A stretch of 6,480 nt of DNA, taken from positions 1 through 6,480 of the forward strand of contig USIA01000109.1 of assembly GCA_900554535.1 (NCBI GenBank), given 5' to 3'. Positions 1-5,414 of this stretch are shown here, in pieces (the stretch's first letter is position 1; each line of letters starts with the position of its first letter). The position numbers and the translations under genes are program-made. The notes under the pieces are model-generated. The model did not search any database, was not told where the DNA came from, and saw nothing but the letters and a program-made list of their open reading frames with translations. Source of the DNA: an uncultured Oscillospiraceae bacterium (GTDB lineage Bacteria; Bacillota; Clostridia; Oscillospirales; Acutalibacteraceae).

Positions 1-672
1 TGCACCGGCCAGGGGTTGGATATTTCCGGGGCCAACGGGGCGGGCCAGCCTATCGTGGCGGCGGATGGCGGCACGGTGGCGTTTGCGGGCAGCGATGACA
101 GCGGCTATGGCACGTATGTCATCATCGACCATGGCAACGGCTATCGTTCTTATTATGGCCATATGACAAAGGCGCTGATCCAAACCGGAGAGAAGGTAGC
201 GCAGGGTCAGTTGATTGGCCTGGTTGGCAGCACAGGCGACAGCACTGGTCCTCATTGCCACTTTGAAGTGCGCAAGGGCGATGACCGCATTGACCCGACC
301 AAGCTCGTCAATGTTGACCGCAATGTCGTGACGCCGTATGTGGGACAGACGCTGGAGACAGAAGCGGCCACCGTGCTGGCTACAGAAGCCAAGAAGCAGA
401 GCGACCAGTCCATTGCGGATTATCAGAAAGCGGCACAGCTCGCTGATCAAAAGAATGCTGAGGCACAACAGGAAGCGGCAGCAAAAAAGGACGCAGAAGA
501 GACTGCCAAGGCCAAACAGGCAGCGGACCAGGAGGCTGCCAAGGAGGCGGCAGAAAAGGCTTCTGAGGAAGAAGTCACTCAGCAGGCTGACAAACAAGCA
601 GCTGAACAGCCTGCAGAAGAGACTTCCAAAAAAGAGGAAGCCACACAGCCGATTCCCGTGCAAACCTCATAA
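1..672 (+). CDS. M23/LytM-domain protein, 3' part only (5' end outside window)
   Basis: The open frame runs from base 1 to TAA at 670-672 (223 visible residues), so the start and any signal or membrane segment lie to the left. Residues about 5-105 form an M23 (LytM) fold of the lysostaphin-type peptidoglycan endopeptidases: GLDIS (zinc Asp7), VIIDHGNGYRSYYGHM (His54), VGSTGDSTGPHCHFEVR (His85 and His87) and a closing DP. The usual HxxxD zinc motif is incomplete: the position four before Asp7 is Gly3, not His. This could mean a degenerate, non-catalytic LytM domain as in Bacillus SpoIIQ, or unreliable sequence at the window edge. Residues about 112-223 are an Ala/Glu/Lys/Gln-rich, probably helical or coiled-coil tail that ends in a short Pro/Thr stretch. 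The product is probably outside the membrane. Which M23 subfamily it belongs to is undecided. Confidence 0.88.
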   Translation, partial: CTGQGLDISGANGAGQPIVAADGGTVAFAGSDDSGYGTYVIIDHGNGYRSYYGHMTKALIQTGEKVAQGQLIGLVGSTGDSTGPHCHFEVRKGDDRIDPTKLVNVDRNVVTPYVGQTLETEAATVLATEAKKQSDQSIADYQKAAQLADQKNAEAQQEAAAKKDAEETAKAKQAADQEAAKEAAEKASEEEVTQQADKQAAEQPAEETSKKEEATQPIPVQTS

Positions 673-696
673 AATTCCACTAAATATGCCTTTGCG

Positions 697-729
697 ACGC
701 CCTGCCACTCCTATGGGTAGGGCGTTTTG
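697..729 (+). terminator. Rho-independent terminator after the M23 gene
   Basis: The arms acgccctgcc (697-706) and ggtagggcgt (716-725) form a 10-bp stem with one G-T pair and a 9-base loop, followed by TTTTG. It lies 24 bases after the M23 stop codon. It should separate that transcript from murA. Confidence 0.8.
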
Positions 730-753
730 TAATACCGGTTACAGAATCAGCAG

Positions 754-782
754 TTGACTTTTGGATCGGGATGCAGTATTAT
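754..782 (+). promoter_or_regulatory. Candidate sigma-A promoter P1 upstream of murA
   Basis: TTGACT (754-759), a 17-base spacer and TATTAT (777-782) match the -35/-10 consensus at 5 of 6 positions each with ideal spacing. Transcription would start near 789, giving a long 5' leader before the TTG start of murA at 1033. The -10 box overlaps a 9-bp inverted repeat at 778-803, which suggests control by a DNA-binding protein (inference). Confidence 0.6.
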
Positions 783-803
783 GTAACAGATAATTTACAT
801 AAT
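778..803. promoter_or_regulatory. Perfect 9-bp inverted repeat, operator candidate
   Basis: ATTATGTAA (778-786) and TTACATAAT (795-803) are exact reverse complements separated by 8 bases. The repeat covers the -10 box and likely start point of P1. As RNA it would be an A-U-rich, weak hairpin with no T-tract, so a protein operator is the better reading. The regulator is unknown. Confidence 0.5.
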
Positions 804-882
804 CACAGAATCCTTCGTTTGATGATGGATGCTTTTCCACAGTACCATACATCTGTTTTCGCGGCATTTTTGAATTCTTGAA

Positions 883-910
883 TGGACAGCGGCAAAGAAA
901 ATGGTATATT
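883..910 (+). promoter_or_regulatory. Candidate extended -10 promoter P2 for murA
   Basis: TGGACA (883-888), a 16-base spacer and TATATT (905-910), preceded by TGG at 902-904, form an extended -10 arrangement. Transcription would start near 917, about 115 bases before the murA start codon. It is an alternative or second promoter to P1. Confidence 0.45.
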
Positions 911-1011
911 TTGTTCCATATTTTGTCAGGAACAGGAAAACCATAGGCACGATATTTTGTGTTGCCACTGACAATACTATAGGATAGAGTGCCTGAGTAG
1001 GTGATTTCAAC

Positions 1012-1025
1012 GAGGAATGGAGTGG
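1012..1025 (+). promoter_or_regulatory. Ribosome binding site supporting the TTG start of murA
   Basis: A purine-rich GAGGAATGGAGTGG stretch ends 7 bases before TTG at 1033; its GGAG core is at 1019-1022. No ATG or GTG lies in frame nearby. MurA homologues begin exactly at this point of the alignment (M-[DE]-K-F-x-I-x-GGNRL), so TTG 1033 is preferred. Confidence 0.65.
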
Positions 1026-1032
1026 CCATATT

Positions 1033-2316
1033 TTGGATAAATTTATAATTAACGGCGGGAATCGCCTGGTTGGGGAAGTGGGGATCAGCGGTGCGAAAAA
1101 TGCGGCCATCGCTATTATTCCCGCGGCGATTCTTTCGGATGAGGTATGCCGGATTGAAAATGTTCCCAATATCACGGACGTCAATGCGATGATTCGCTTG
1201 CTGATCGATTTAGGCGCAGAGGTCCGCTGGGTCAATCGTTCGACGCTCCTGGTCAATCCGACGACGATCCACACCTACGTGGCCTCCGATGAGCTGGCGC
1301 GCCAGATGCGTGGTTCCTATTATCTGCTTGGCGCCCTGCTTGGGCGTAACGGCCATGCCATTGTCTCCATGCCCGGTGGCTGCGACTTTGGCGTGCGCCC
1401 AATTGACCAACACTTGAAAGGCTTTGTGGCGTTGGGCGCTTCCTACACGATTGAAAACGGAATGGTCAACGTACAGGCTGAGCATCTGTATGGCAACAGC
1501 ATTTACCTCGATGTGGTGTCCGTCGGCGCGACAATTAACATCATGTTGGCCGCCGTGAAGGCGACTGGTCTGACGGTCATTGAAAATGCGGCAAAAGAGC
1601 CACATATCGTGGACTTGGCAAACTTTTTGAATTCCATGGGCGCGGATATCCGCGGGGCCGGGACAGATGTGATTAAAATCCACGGCGTGCAGCATTTGCA
1701 CGGAGCCGTGTATTCGATTATCCCCGACCAGATTGAGGCGGGAACCTATATGGTTGCGGGCGCAGCGACGCATGGCGATGTAACCGTCACCAATGTGATT
1801 CCGAAACACTTGGAATCCATTACGGCTAAGCTCGAAGAGATGGGATTGGAAGTTACGGAGTATGACGAGGCAGTTCGCGTGCGCTATGTCGGCGTGCTCA
1901 ACAAGTGCAACGTCAAGACCATGCCGCACCCGGGTTTCCCAACGGATATGCAGCCGCAGATCACCACGCTTTTGTCGATTGCAAAAGGTACGAGCATTGT
2001 CAACGAAAGCGTGTGGGACAACCGTTTCCGTTATGTCAACGAACTCAAGCGCATGGGTGCGCAGATTTCCGTCGACGGTAAAATGGCAATTGTGGAGGGA
2101 ACCGACCATCTGACGGCCGCGCCAGTCAAGGCCACCGATCTGCGTGCAGGCGCGGCAATGGTCATCGCTGCCTTGGCGGCACAGGGAACCTCAGAAATCG
2201 AGCGCGTCCACATCATTGAGCGCGGGTATGAAAACATTGAAGAAAAACTGCGTGCGCTTGGGGCGGATATCCGTCGTGTGACGGTGGCGGAACCGGGTAA
2301 GGCGCAGGCGGTCTGA
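1033..2316 (+). CDS. murA: UDP-N-acetylglucosamine 1-carboxyvinyltransferase (MurA)
   Basis: This cytoplasmic enzyme transfers enolpyruvate from phosphoenolpyruvate to UDP-GlcNAc, the first committed step of peptidoglycan synthesis. The 427-residue product has the full family length. Conserved active-site residues are visible: Lys22-Asn23 in SGAKNA, the loop PGGCDFGVRPID with Cys117 (equivalent to E. coli Cys115, the residue alkylated by fosfomycin), Asp305 in FPTDMQPQ, and Arg397 in IIERGYE. Having Cys rather than Asp at 117 predicts fosfomycin sensitivity of this enzyme. Many Firmicutes carry two MurA paralogues, and which of the two this is cannot be told here. Translation starts at TTG. 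The gene has its own upstream region and is closed by a hairpin terminator at 2347-2368, so it looks monocistronic apart from read-through into walJ. Confidence 0.98.
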   Translation: MDKFIINGGNRLVGEVGISGAKNAAIAIIPAAILSDEVCRIENVPNITDVNAMIRLLIDLGAEVRWVNRSTLLVNPTTIHTYVASDELARQMRGSYYLLGALLGRNGHAIVSMPGGCDFGVRPIDQHLKGFVALGASYTIENGMVNVQAEHLYGNSIYLDVVSVGATINIMLAAVKATGLTVIENAAKEPHIVDLANFLNSMGADIRGAGTDVIKIHGVQHLHGAVYSIIPDQIEAGTYMVAGAATHGDVTVTNVIPKHLESITAKLEEMGLEVTEYDEAVRVRYVGVLNKCNVKTMPHPGFPTDMQPQITTLLSIAKGTSIVNESVWDNRFRYVNELKRMGAQISVDGKMAIVEGTDHLTAAPVKATDLRAGAAMVIAALAAQGTSEIERVHIIERGYENIEEKLRALGADIRRVTVAEPGKAQAV

Positions 2317-2346
2317 GCAATTATAAAATTTATAAATAGTAGGGCG

Positions 2347-2368
2347 GGCGGCGTTGCCGCCTTTTTTT
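2347..2368 (+). terminator. Rho-independent terminator after murA
   Basis: GGCGGC (2347-2352), loop GTT and GCCGCC (2356-2361) make a compact 6-bp all-G/C stem followed by seven T. It lies 30 bases after the murA stop and ends only 24 bases before the walJ start codon. Confidence 0.85.
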
Positions 2369-2392
2369 ATGGCTGAGGGGGACAGAAACCAT

Positions 2393-3184
2393 ATGGCAAA
2401 ATTTTGCCCATTGTTCAGCGGCAGCAGTGGAAACAGTTACTACATAGGCAGCGCAGAAGAGGGCATCCTGGTGGATGCAGGCCGCAGTGCAAAGCAGATC
2501 ACAGAGCGTCTGGCGCTTTGCGGCATCCCACAGCAGGCGGTGCGCGCTATTTTCGTGACGCATGAACATCGCGACCATATCCAGGGCCTGCGGGTGCTGG
2601 CTGGCCGCTTGGGCGTGCCAGTGTATGCTTCTCCCGGGACACTGGGAGCCTTGGAAAAGATGGGCGTACTCGATGGGAAATTTCCGATAGAATCGCTTTC
2701 TTTGGCGGGCACGGCGTGTGCGGGCTTGCACGTGCGGCCATTCCATACCTCGCATGACTGTGCCGAAGGATACGGCTATTATGTGGAAACATCGGACGGT
2801 CGCAGCGCGGCCTTTGCGACGGATCTGGGGTATTGCCCGCCAGAGATCCGCCAAACCATTGCGGTTGCAGATCTGGTGGTGATGGAGTCAAATCACGATG
2901 TCCGCATGCTGGAATCCGGCCCTTATCCCTATGTGCTCAAGCGTCGGATCCTTTCGCGGACCGGGCATTTGTCGAACGAGACATGCGCGCAAGTATTGGC
3001 GGAGTTGGTGCAAGGAAAAGTTACCCGCATCTTTTTGGCGCATTTAAGTCAGAAAAACAATACACCGGCATTGGCCCGCACGACGAACCTGGCTGCTCTG
3101 GAGGAAATCGGCGCCAAAGTAGACCGCGATTTTACACTGGAGGTGGCGCAGGTCGCCAATCCCGGGAAAGTGACGGTGTTTTGA
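2393..3184 (+). CDS. walJ: MBL-fold metallohydrolase of the WalJ/YycJ (VicX) family
   Basis: The 263-residue product matches the size of YycJ/WalJ proteins, which are cytoplasmic metallo-beta-lactamase-fold hydrolases often encoded beside the WalRK two-component system. B. subtilis WalJ is described as a nuclease-like protein linked to coordinating cell division and replication. Visible landmarks: the start MAKFCPLFSGSSGNSYYIG, the metal motif HEHRDH (57-62), His118 in PFHTSHD, Asp144 in FATDLG, ESNHD (165-169), GHLSN (191-195) and AHLSQKNNTP (216-225). ATG 2393 is chosen because GAGGGGG (2375-2381) precedes it and the family consensus begins there. ATG 2369 and TTG 2354 are in frame but fall at or inside the murA terminator. 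The stop codon overlaps the rlmH start by one base (TGATG), so the two are translationally coupled. The family call is firm; the exact substrate is not known from sequence. Confidence 0.92.
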   Translation: MAKFCPLFSGSSGNSYYIGSAEEGILVDAGRSAKQITERLALCGIPQQAVRAIFVTHEHRDHIQGLRVLAGRLGVPVYASPGTLGALEKMGVLDGKFPIESLSLAGTACAGLHVRPFHTSHDCAEGYGYYVETSDGRSAAFATDLGYCPPEIRQTIAVADLVVMESNHDVRMLESGPYPYVLKRRILSRTGHLSNETCAQVLAELVQGKVTRIFLAHLSQKNNTPALARTTNLAALEEIGAKVDRDFTLEVAQVANPGKVTVF

Positions 3185-3666
3185 TGCAGAAGGTGCAGAT
3201 TGTCTGTGTTGGAAAACTTAAGGAACGCTATTGGCGCGAGGCCTGCGCGGAATATGAGAAGCGGCTGCGGCCCTTTGCGGATTTCTCCATCCAGGAGCTA
3301 CCGGAAGTCCGCTTGCCGGAGGCCCCCTCACAGGCACAGATCGACGCAGCCTTGGCTGCAGAGGGCGCGCGCATTTTGACGGCATGCGGTGAGGGTGGCG
3401 TCCTTTTTCCGCTGTGCATTGAGGGTAAGGCGCTGGACTCCCCGGCGCTTGCCGAGCTGCTCCGACAAGCGGCAGTCGGGGGCGCTGGACGCGTTTCCTT
3501 TGTCATTGGCAGCAGTTTTGGCCTTTCGGAGTCGGTAAAGCACGCGGGGAAGTTGCGGCTTTCCATGTCAGCGATGACCTTTCCACACCAACTGGCGCGT
3601 GTGATGCTTTGCGAACAGATCTACCGTGCTTATCAAATCCTTAACCATGGAAAATATCATAAATAG
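3184..3666 (+). CDS. rlmH: 23S rRNA (pseudouridine1915-N3)-methyltransferase RlmH
   Basis: This SPOUT-class methyltransferase uses S-adenosylmethionine to methylate N3 of pseudouridine 1915 in helix 69 of 23S rRNA, acting on assembled 70S ribosomes. The 160-residue length is normal for the family (about 155-160). Diagnostic motifs are the trefoil-knot loop FVIGSSFGLS (106-115), LSMSAMTFPHQLARVML (126-142), EQIYRAYQI (144-152) and the C-terminal YHK. The start ATG shares its A with the walJ TGA. No strong Shine-Dalgarno is visible, which fits coupled translation. The walJ-rlmH pairing resembles the neighbourhood of the two genes downstream of walRK in Bacillus and Staphylococcus, but no walRK genes are in view here. 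Confidence 0.97.
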   Translation: MQKVQIVCVGKLKERYWREACAEYEKRLRPFADFSIQELPEVRLPEAPSQAQIDAALAAEGARILTACGEGGVLFPLCIEGKALDSPALAELLRQAAVGGAGRVSFVIGSSFGLSESVKHAGKLRLSMSAMTFPHQLARVMLCEQIYRAYQILNHGKYHK

Positions 3667-3701
3667 AAAATACCGGCCAGCGGACGCTGGCTGGTATTTT
3701 T
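3667..3701. terminator. Strong bidirectional terminator between rlmH and gdhA
   Basis: AAAATACCGGCCAGC (3667-3681) pairs with GCTGGCTGGTATTTT (3686-3700), giving a 15-bp stem with one G-T pair around the 4-base loop GGAC. An A-tract on the left and a T-tract on the right let it end transcription in both directions. It sits one base after the rlmH stop and about 40 bases beyond the stop of the converging gdhA. Confidence 0.92.
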
Positions 3702-3741
3702 CAGGTAAGGCAGATTTTGCGCTGTCTCTTTTAAATTAAAA

Positions 3742-5076
3742 TCAGATCGCGCCTTGTGCGACCATAGCATCGGCAACTTTCAAAAAGCCCGCAATGTTCG
3801 CGCCGGAAACGTAATCCTGCGGGGTGCTGTATTCTGCGGCGGCCGAAGCGACATGGTCAAAGATATCCTCCATGATGTTCCTGAGCTTGCCGTCGACTTT
3901 TTCAAACGTCCAACTGTAACGTTGGCTGTTCTGGCCCATTTCCAGCGCGCTCGTGGCGACGCCACCCGCATTGGCGGCCTTTGCGGGCCCAAACAGCACG
4001 CCGTTTTCCAGCAGATATTTCGTAGCTTCCAACGTGGTGGGCATGTTGGCGCCCTCGCCAATTGCACAGCATCCGTTTTTGACCAACATCTTTGCGTCCT
4101 TGAGATCCAGTTCGTTTTGGGTCGCGCAGGGCAGCGCCACATCACACGGGATGTTCCATACGCCGCGACCTTCGTGGTATTCCGCATTGGGGCGGTAATT
4201 CTTGTAAGCAAATAGGCGCTGGCGGTTGACTTCCTTGATCTCCTTGATAGCAGCCAGATCAATGCCATCCGGGTCGTAAATCCAGCCGGTGGAGTCGCTC
4301 ATGGTGACCGGCTTGCCGCCCAGCTGCATCGCTTTTTCGGCTGCATAGATGGCGACATTGCCTGCGCCGGAAATCACGATGGTTTTGCCCTCCAAAGATT
4401 TGCCATTGGCGCGCAGCATAGCATCTGTAAAGTACAGCAAGCCATAGCCCGTTGCCTGTTTGCGTACCAGACTGCCGCCATATTGCAGCCCTTTGCCGGT
4501 CAATACACCATTGAATTCACTGCGGATACGCTTATATTGACCGAACAGGTAGCCGATTTCGCGTCTGCCCACCCCGATATCGCCTGCAGGCACGTCGATG
4601 TCCGGGCCAATCAGGCGGTAAAGCTCGGTCATAAAGCTCTGGCAGAATGCCATGACCTCGCGGTCGGATTTGCCCTTGGGATCAAAGTCCGCGCCGCCTT
4701 TGCCGCCGCCAATTGGCAGGCCGGTCAGGCTGTTTTTAAAGATTTGTTCAAAACCCAGAAATTTCAAAATGCCCAGATTGACGCTCGGATGAAACCGCAG
4801 GCCGCCCTTATAGGGCCCGATGGCATTATTAAACTGGACGCGGTAGCCGCGGTTGATCCGGATTTTTCCGCTGTCGTCGACCCACGTCACGCGGAAACGG
4901 ACCGCGCGGTCCGGCTCAGTAATGCGCTCCAGAATCCCTGCCTTTTCATACGCCGGGTGCTTTGCAAGCACCGGCTCCAATGTCTGGAACACTTCGGTGA
5001 CGGCCTGGTGGAATTCTGGTTCGCCTGGACTTTTTTGCAAGACGGTTTCGAGTGTGCCGCTTACGTAAGACATCAT
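3742..5076 (-). CDS. gdhA: NADP(H)-type glutamate dehydrogenase
   Basis: This hexameric cytoplasmic enzyme interconverts 2-oxoglutarate plus ammonium and L-glutamate (EC 1.4.1.4 if NADP-specific). The 444-residue product has the small-GDH length. Catalytic and substrate residues are present: PYKGGLRFHPSVN with Lys90, Lys114, PIGGGKGGADFDPKGKSD with Lys126, and PAGDIGVG with Asp166. The Rossmann motif is SGAGNVA (236-242). After the second strand, SDSTG (260-264) resembles the SDSSG of E. coli GdhA rather than the SGPDG of the NAD-dependent Clostridium symbiosum enzyme, which favours NADP(H) and an assimilatory role (inference). The start is ATG 5076, or ATG 5073 directly after it, behind GGGAGG. 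The frame stays open upstream to 5214 but that stretch is non-coding. The gene is divergent from dapF and convergent with rlmH. Confidence 0.97.
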   Translation of the reverse strand: MMSYVSGTLETVLQKSPGEPEFHQAVTEVFQTLEPVLAKHPAYEKAGILERITEPDRAVRFRVTWVDDSGKIRINRGYRVQFNNAIGPYKGGLRFHPSVNLGILKFLGFEQIFKNSLTGLPIGGGKGGADFDPKGKSDREVMAFCQSFMTELYRLIGPDIDVPAGDIGVGRREIGYLFGQYKRIRSEFNGVLTGKGLQYGGSLVRKQATGYGLLYFTDAMLRANGKSLEGKTIVISGAGNVAIYAAEKAMQLGGKPVTMSDSTGWIYDPDGIDLAAIKEIKEVNRQRLFAYKNYRPNAEYHEGRGVWNIPCDVALPCATQNELDLKDAKMLVKNGCCAIGEGANMPTTLEATKYLLENGVLFGPAKAANAGGVATSALEMGQNSQRYSWTFEKVDGKLRNIMEDIFDHVASAAAEYSTPQDYVSGANIAGFLKVADAMVAQGAI

Positions 5077-5081
5077 ATAAA

Positions 5082-5087
5082 CCTCCC
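5082..5087 (-). promoter_or_regulatory. Ribosome binding site fixing the gdhA start
   Basis: GGGAGG on the - strand lies 5 bases before ATG 5076 and 8 before the adjacent in-frame ATG 5073. It rejects the longer open frame that reaches 5214. The spacing slightly favours the second ATG, which would remove one residue. Confidence 0.8.
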
Positions 5088-5132
5088 AGCTTTGTTTCGC
5101 GTAACAAGCGCGATTTTCTGAATATGGTAGTT

Positions 5133-5161
5133 CGTATAGTATGTGACAGAAAATGTTACAA
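5133..5161 (-). promoter_or_regulatory. Weak candidate promoter for gdhA
   Basis: Read on the - strand, TTGTAA (5161-5156), a 17-base spacer and TATACG (5138-5133) match the consensus at 4 of 6 positions each. Transcription would start around 5126, giving a leader of about 50 bases. A poor match is compatible with an activated promoter, but other positions are possible. Confidence 0.35.
5142..5160. promoter_or_regulatory. TGTGACA-N5-TGTTACA inverted repeat, operator candidate for gdhA
   Basis: Two 7-base arms (5142-5148 and 5154-5160) are complementary at 6 of 7 positions and surround GAAAA. The site lies across the -35 box and spacer of the candidate gdhA promoter. The TGTNA/TNACA half-sites recall the TnrA/GlnR nitrogen box of Bacillus, but the spacer between half-sites is 9 bases here instead of 7, so that identity is not established. 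Confidence 0.4.
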
Positions 5162-5259
5162 TATATTTTTATGTTTTGAAAAAATCCCGGCATTTTAACG
5201 AAACCGTTTGTCAAATGCAGGATGCAGCCTTCCGACTTTCACAGGACCACAAAAAGTGA

Positions 5260-5288
5260 TTGACAGTTTTCTGAAAATAGAATACAAT
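5260..5288 (+). promoter_or_regulatory. Promoter of the dapF-dapL operon
   Basis: A perfect TTGACA (5260-5265), a 17-base spacer and TACAAT (5283-5288, 5 of 6) form a near-consensus sigma-A promoter. Transcription should start near 5295, leaving a leader of about 120 bases before dapF. Confidence 0.82.
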
Positions 5289-5348
5289 AATAAAAGTTTT
5301 AGCTCGGTCAACAGACGCAACGGCATAAAACCGTTGATCCGGTATTTT

Positions 5349-5396
5349 TGCGGCAAGGAGGTGTTCAGTTTCACAGATCCTTGCCGCATTCTTTTT
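5349..5396 (+). terminator. Terminator-like hairpin in the dapF leader, possible attenuator
   Basis: TGCGGCAAGGA (5349-5359) and TCCTTGCCGCA (5378-5388) form a perfect 11-bp stem with an 18-base loop, followed by TTCTTTTT. It lies after the dapF promoter and 18 bases before the dapF start codon, so it would stop or reduce transcription of dapF unless an alternative fold forms. The ascending arm and loop contain AAGGAGGTG (5355-5363), a full Shine-Dalgarno with no start codon at useful spacing. Upstream, CAACGG/CCGTTG (5318-5323/5331-5336) and GGTCAAC/GTTGATC (5306-5312/5333-5339) are mutually exclusive pairings. No T-box or lysine-riboswitch hallmark was recognised. Confidence 0.6.
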
Positions 5397-5414
5397 ACAG
5401 GAGGCCATTCCACA

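Larger units (their letters stand above)
673..1032. other. Long intergenic region upstream of murA
   Basis: These 360 bases hold the M23 terminator, two candidate promoters, a perfect inverted repeat and repeated ATATTTTG motifs, each listed or discussed separately. I find no convincing gene. Short + strand frames at 822 and 882 lack a ribosome binding site, and the 96-codon - strand frame 1029-739 has no Shine-Dalgarno and no recognisable protein features. From about 790 to 1032 the sequence is A+T-richer than the flanking genes. If the upstream promoter is used, it would form a murA leader RNA of roughly 240 bases. Confidence 0.6.
5077..5414. other. Divergent gdhA-dapF intergenic region
   Basis: This is a 338-base A+T-rich spacer. 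The left part carries the gdhA ribosome binding site, a weak - strand promoter and an imperfect 7-5-7 inverted repeat. The right part carries a consensus + strand promoter and a leader with a terminator-like hairpin before dapF. Between about 5166 and 5255 I see no gene and no clear signal. An isolated - strand TTGACA at 5214-5209 has no -10 at workable spacing. Confidence 0.6.

Noticed and set aside
822..968. Short + strand frames at ATG 822 (about 19 codons) and ATG 882 (about 28 codons) as leader peptides
   Set aside because: Neither has a ribosome binding site at proper spacing nor a run of regulatory codons.
739..1029. 96-codon open frame on the - strand filling the murA leader, starting at ATG 1029
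   Set aside because: No Shine-Dalgarno before the ATG, no recognisable motif, and it runs through both candidate murA promoters and the inverted repeat.
1210..2109. 299-codon - strand frame opposite murA
   Set aside because: It lies wholly within a certain gene; its His- and Arg-rich composition is typical of an antisense shadow frame.
2354..2392. Upstream starts for walJ (TTG 2354, ATG 2369)
   Set aside because: They overlap the murA terminator; ATG 2393 has the ribosome binding site and fits the family N-terminus.
4483..5121. 212-codon + strand frame opposite gdhA
   Set aside because: Shadow of the well-supported gdhA; no motif and no ribosome binding site.
5142..5160. Canonical TnrA/GlnR box upstream of gdhA
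   Set aside because: The half-sites resemble it but are spaced two bases too far apart.
5077..5214. N-terminal extension of glutamate dehydrogenase
   Set aside because: The strong GGGAGG before ATG 5076/5073 and the family start exclude it; the extension covers the promoter region.
5295..5414. T-box or lysine riboswitch before dapF
   Set aside because: The leader is too short and lacks the T-box consensus and lysine-riboswitch landmarks that I could check by eye.
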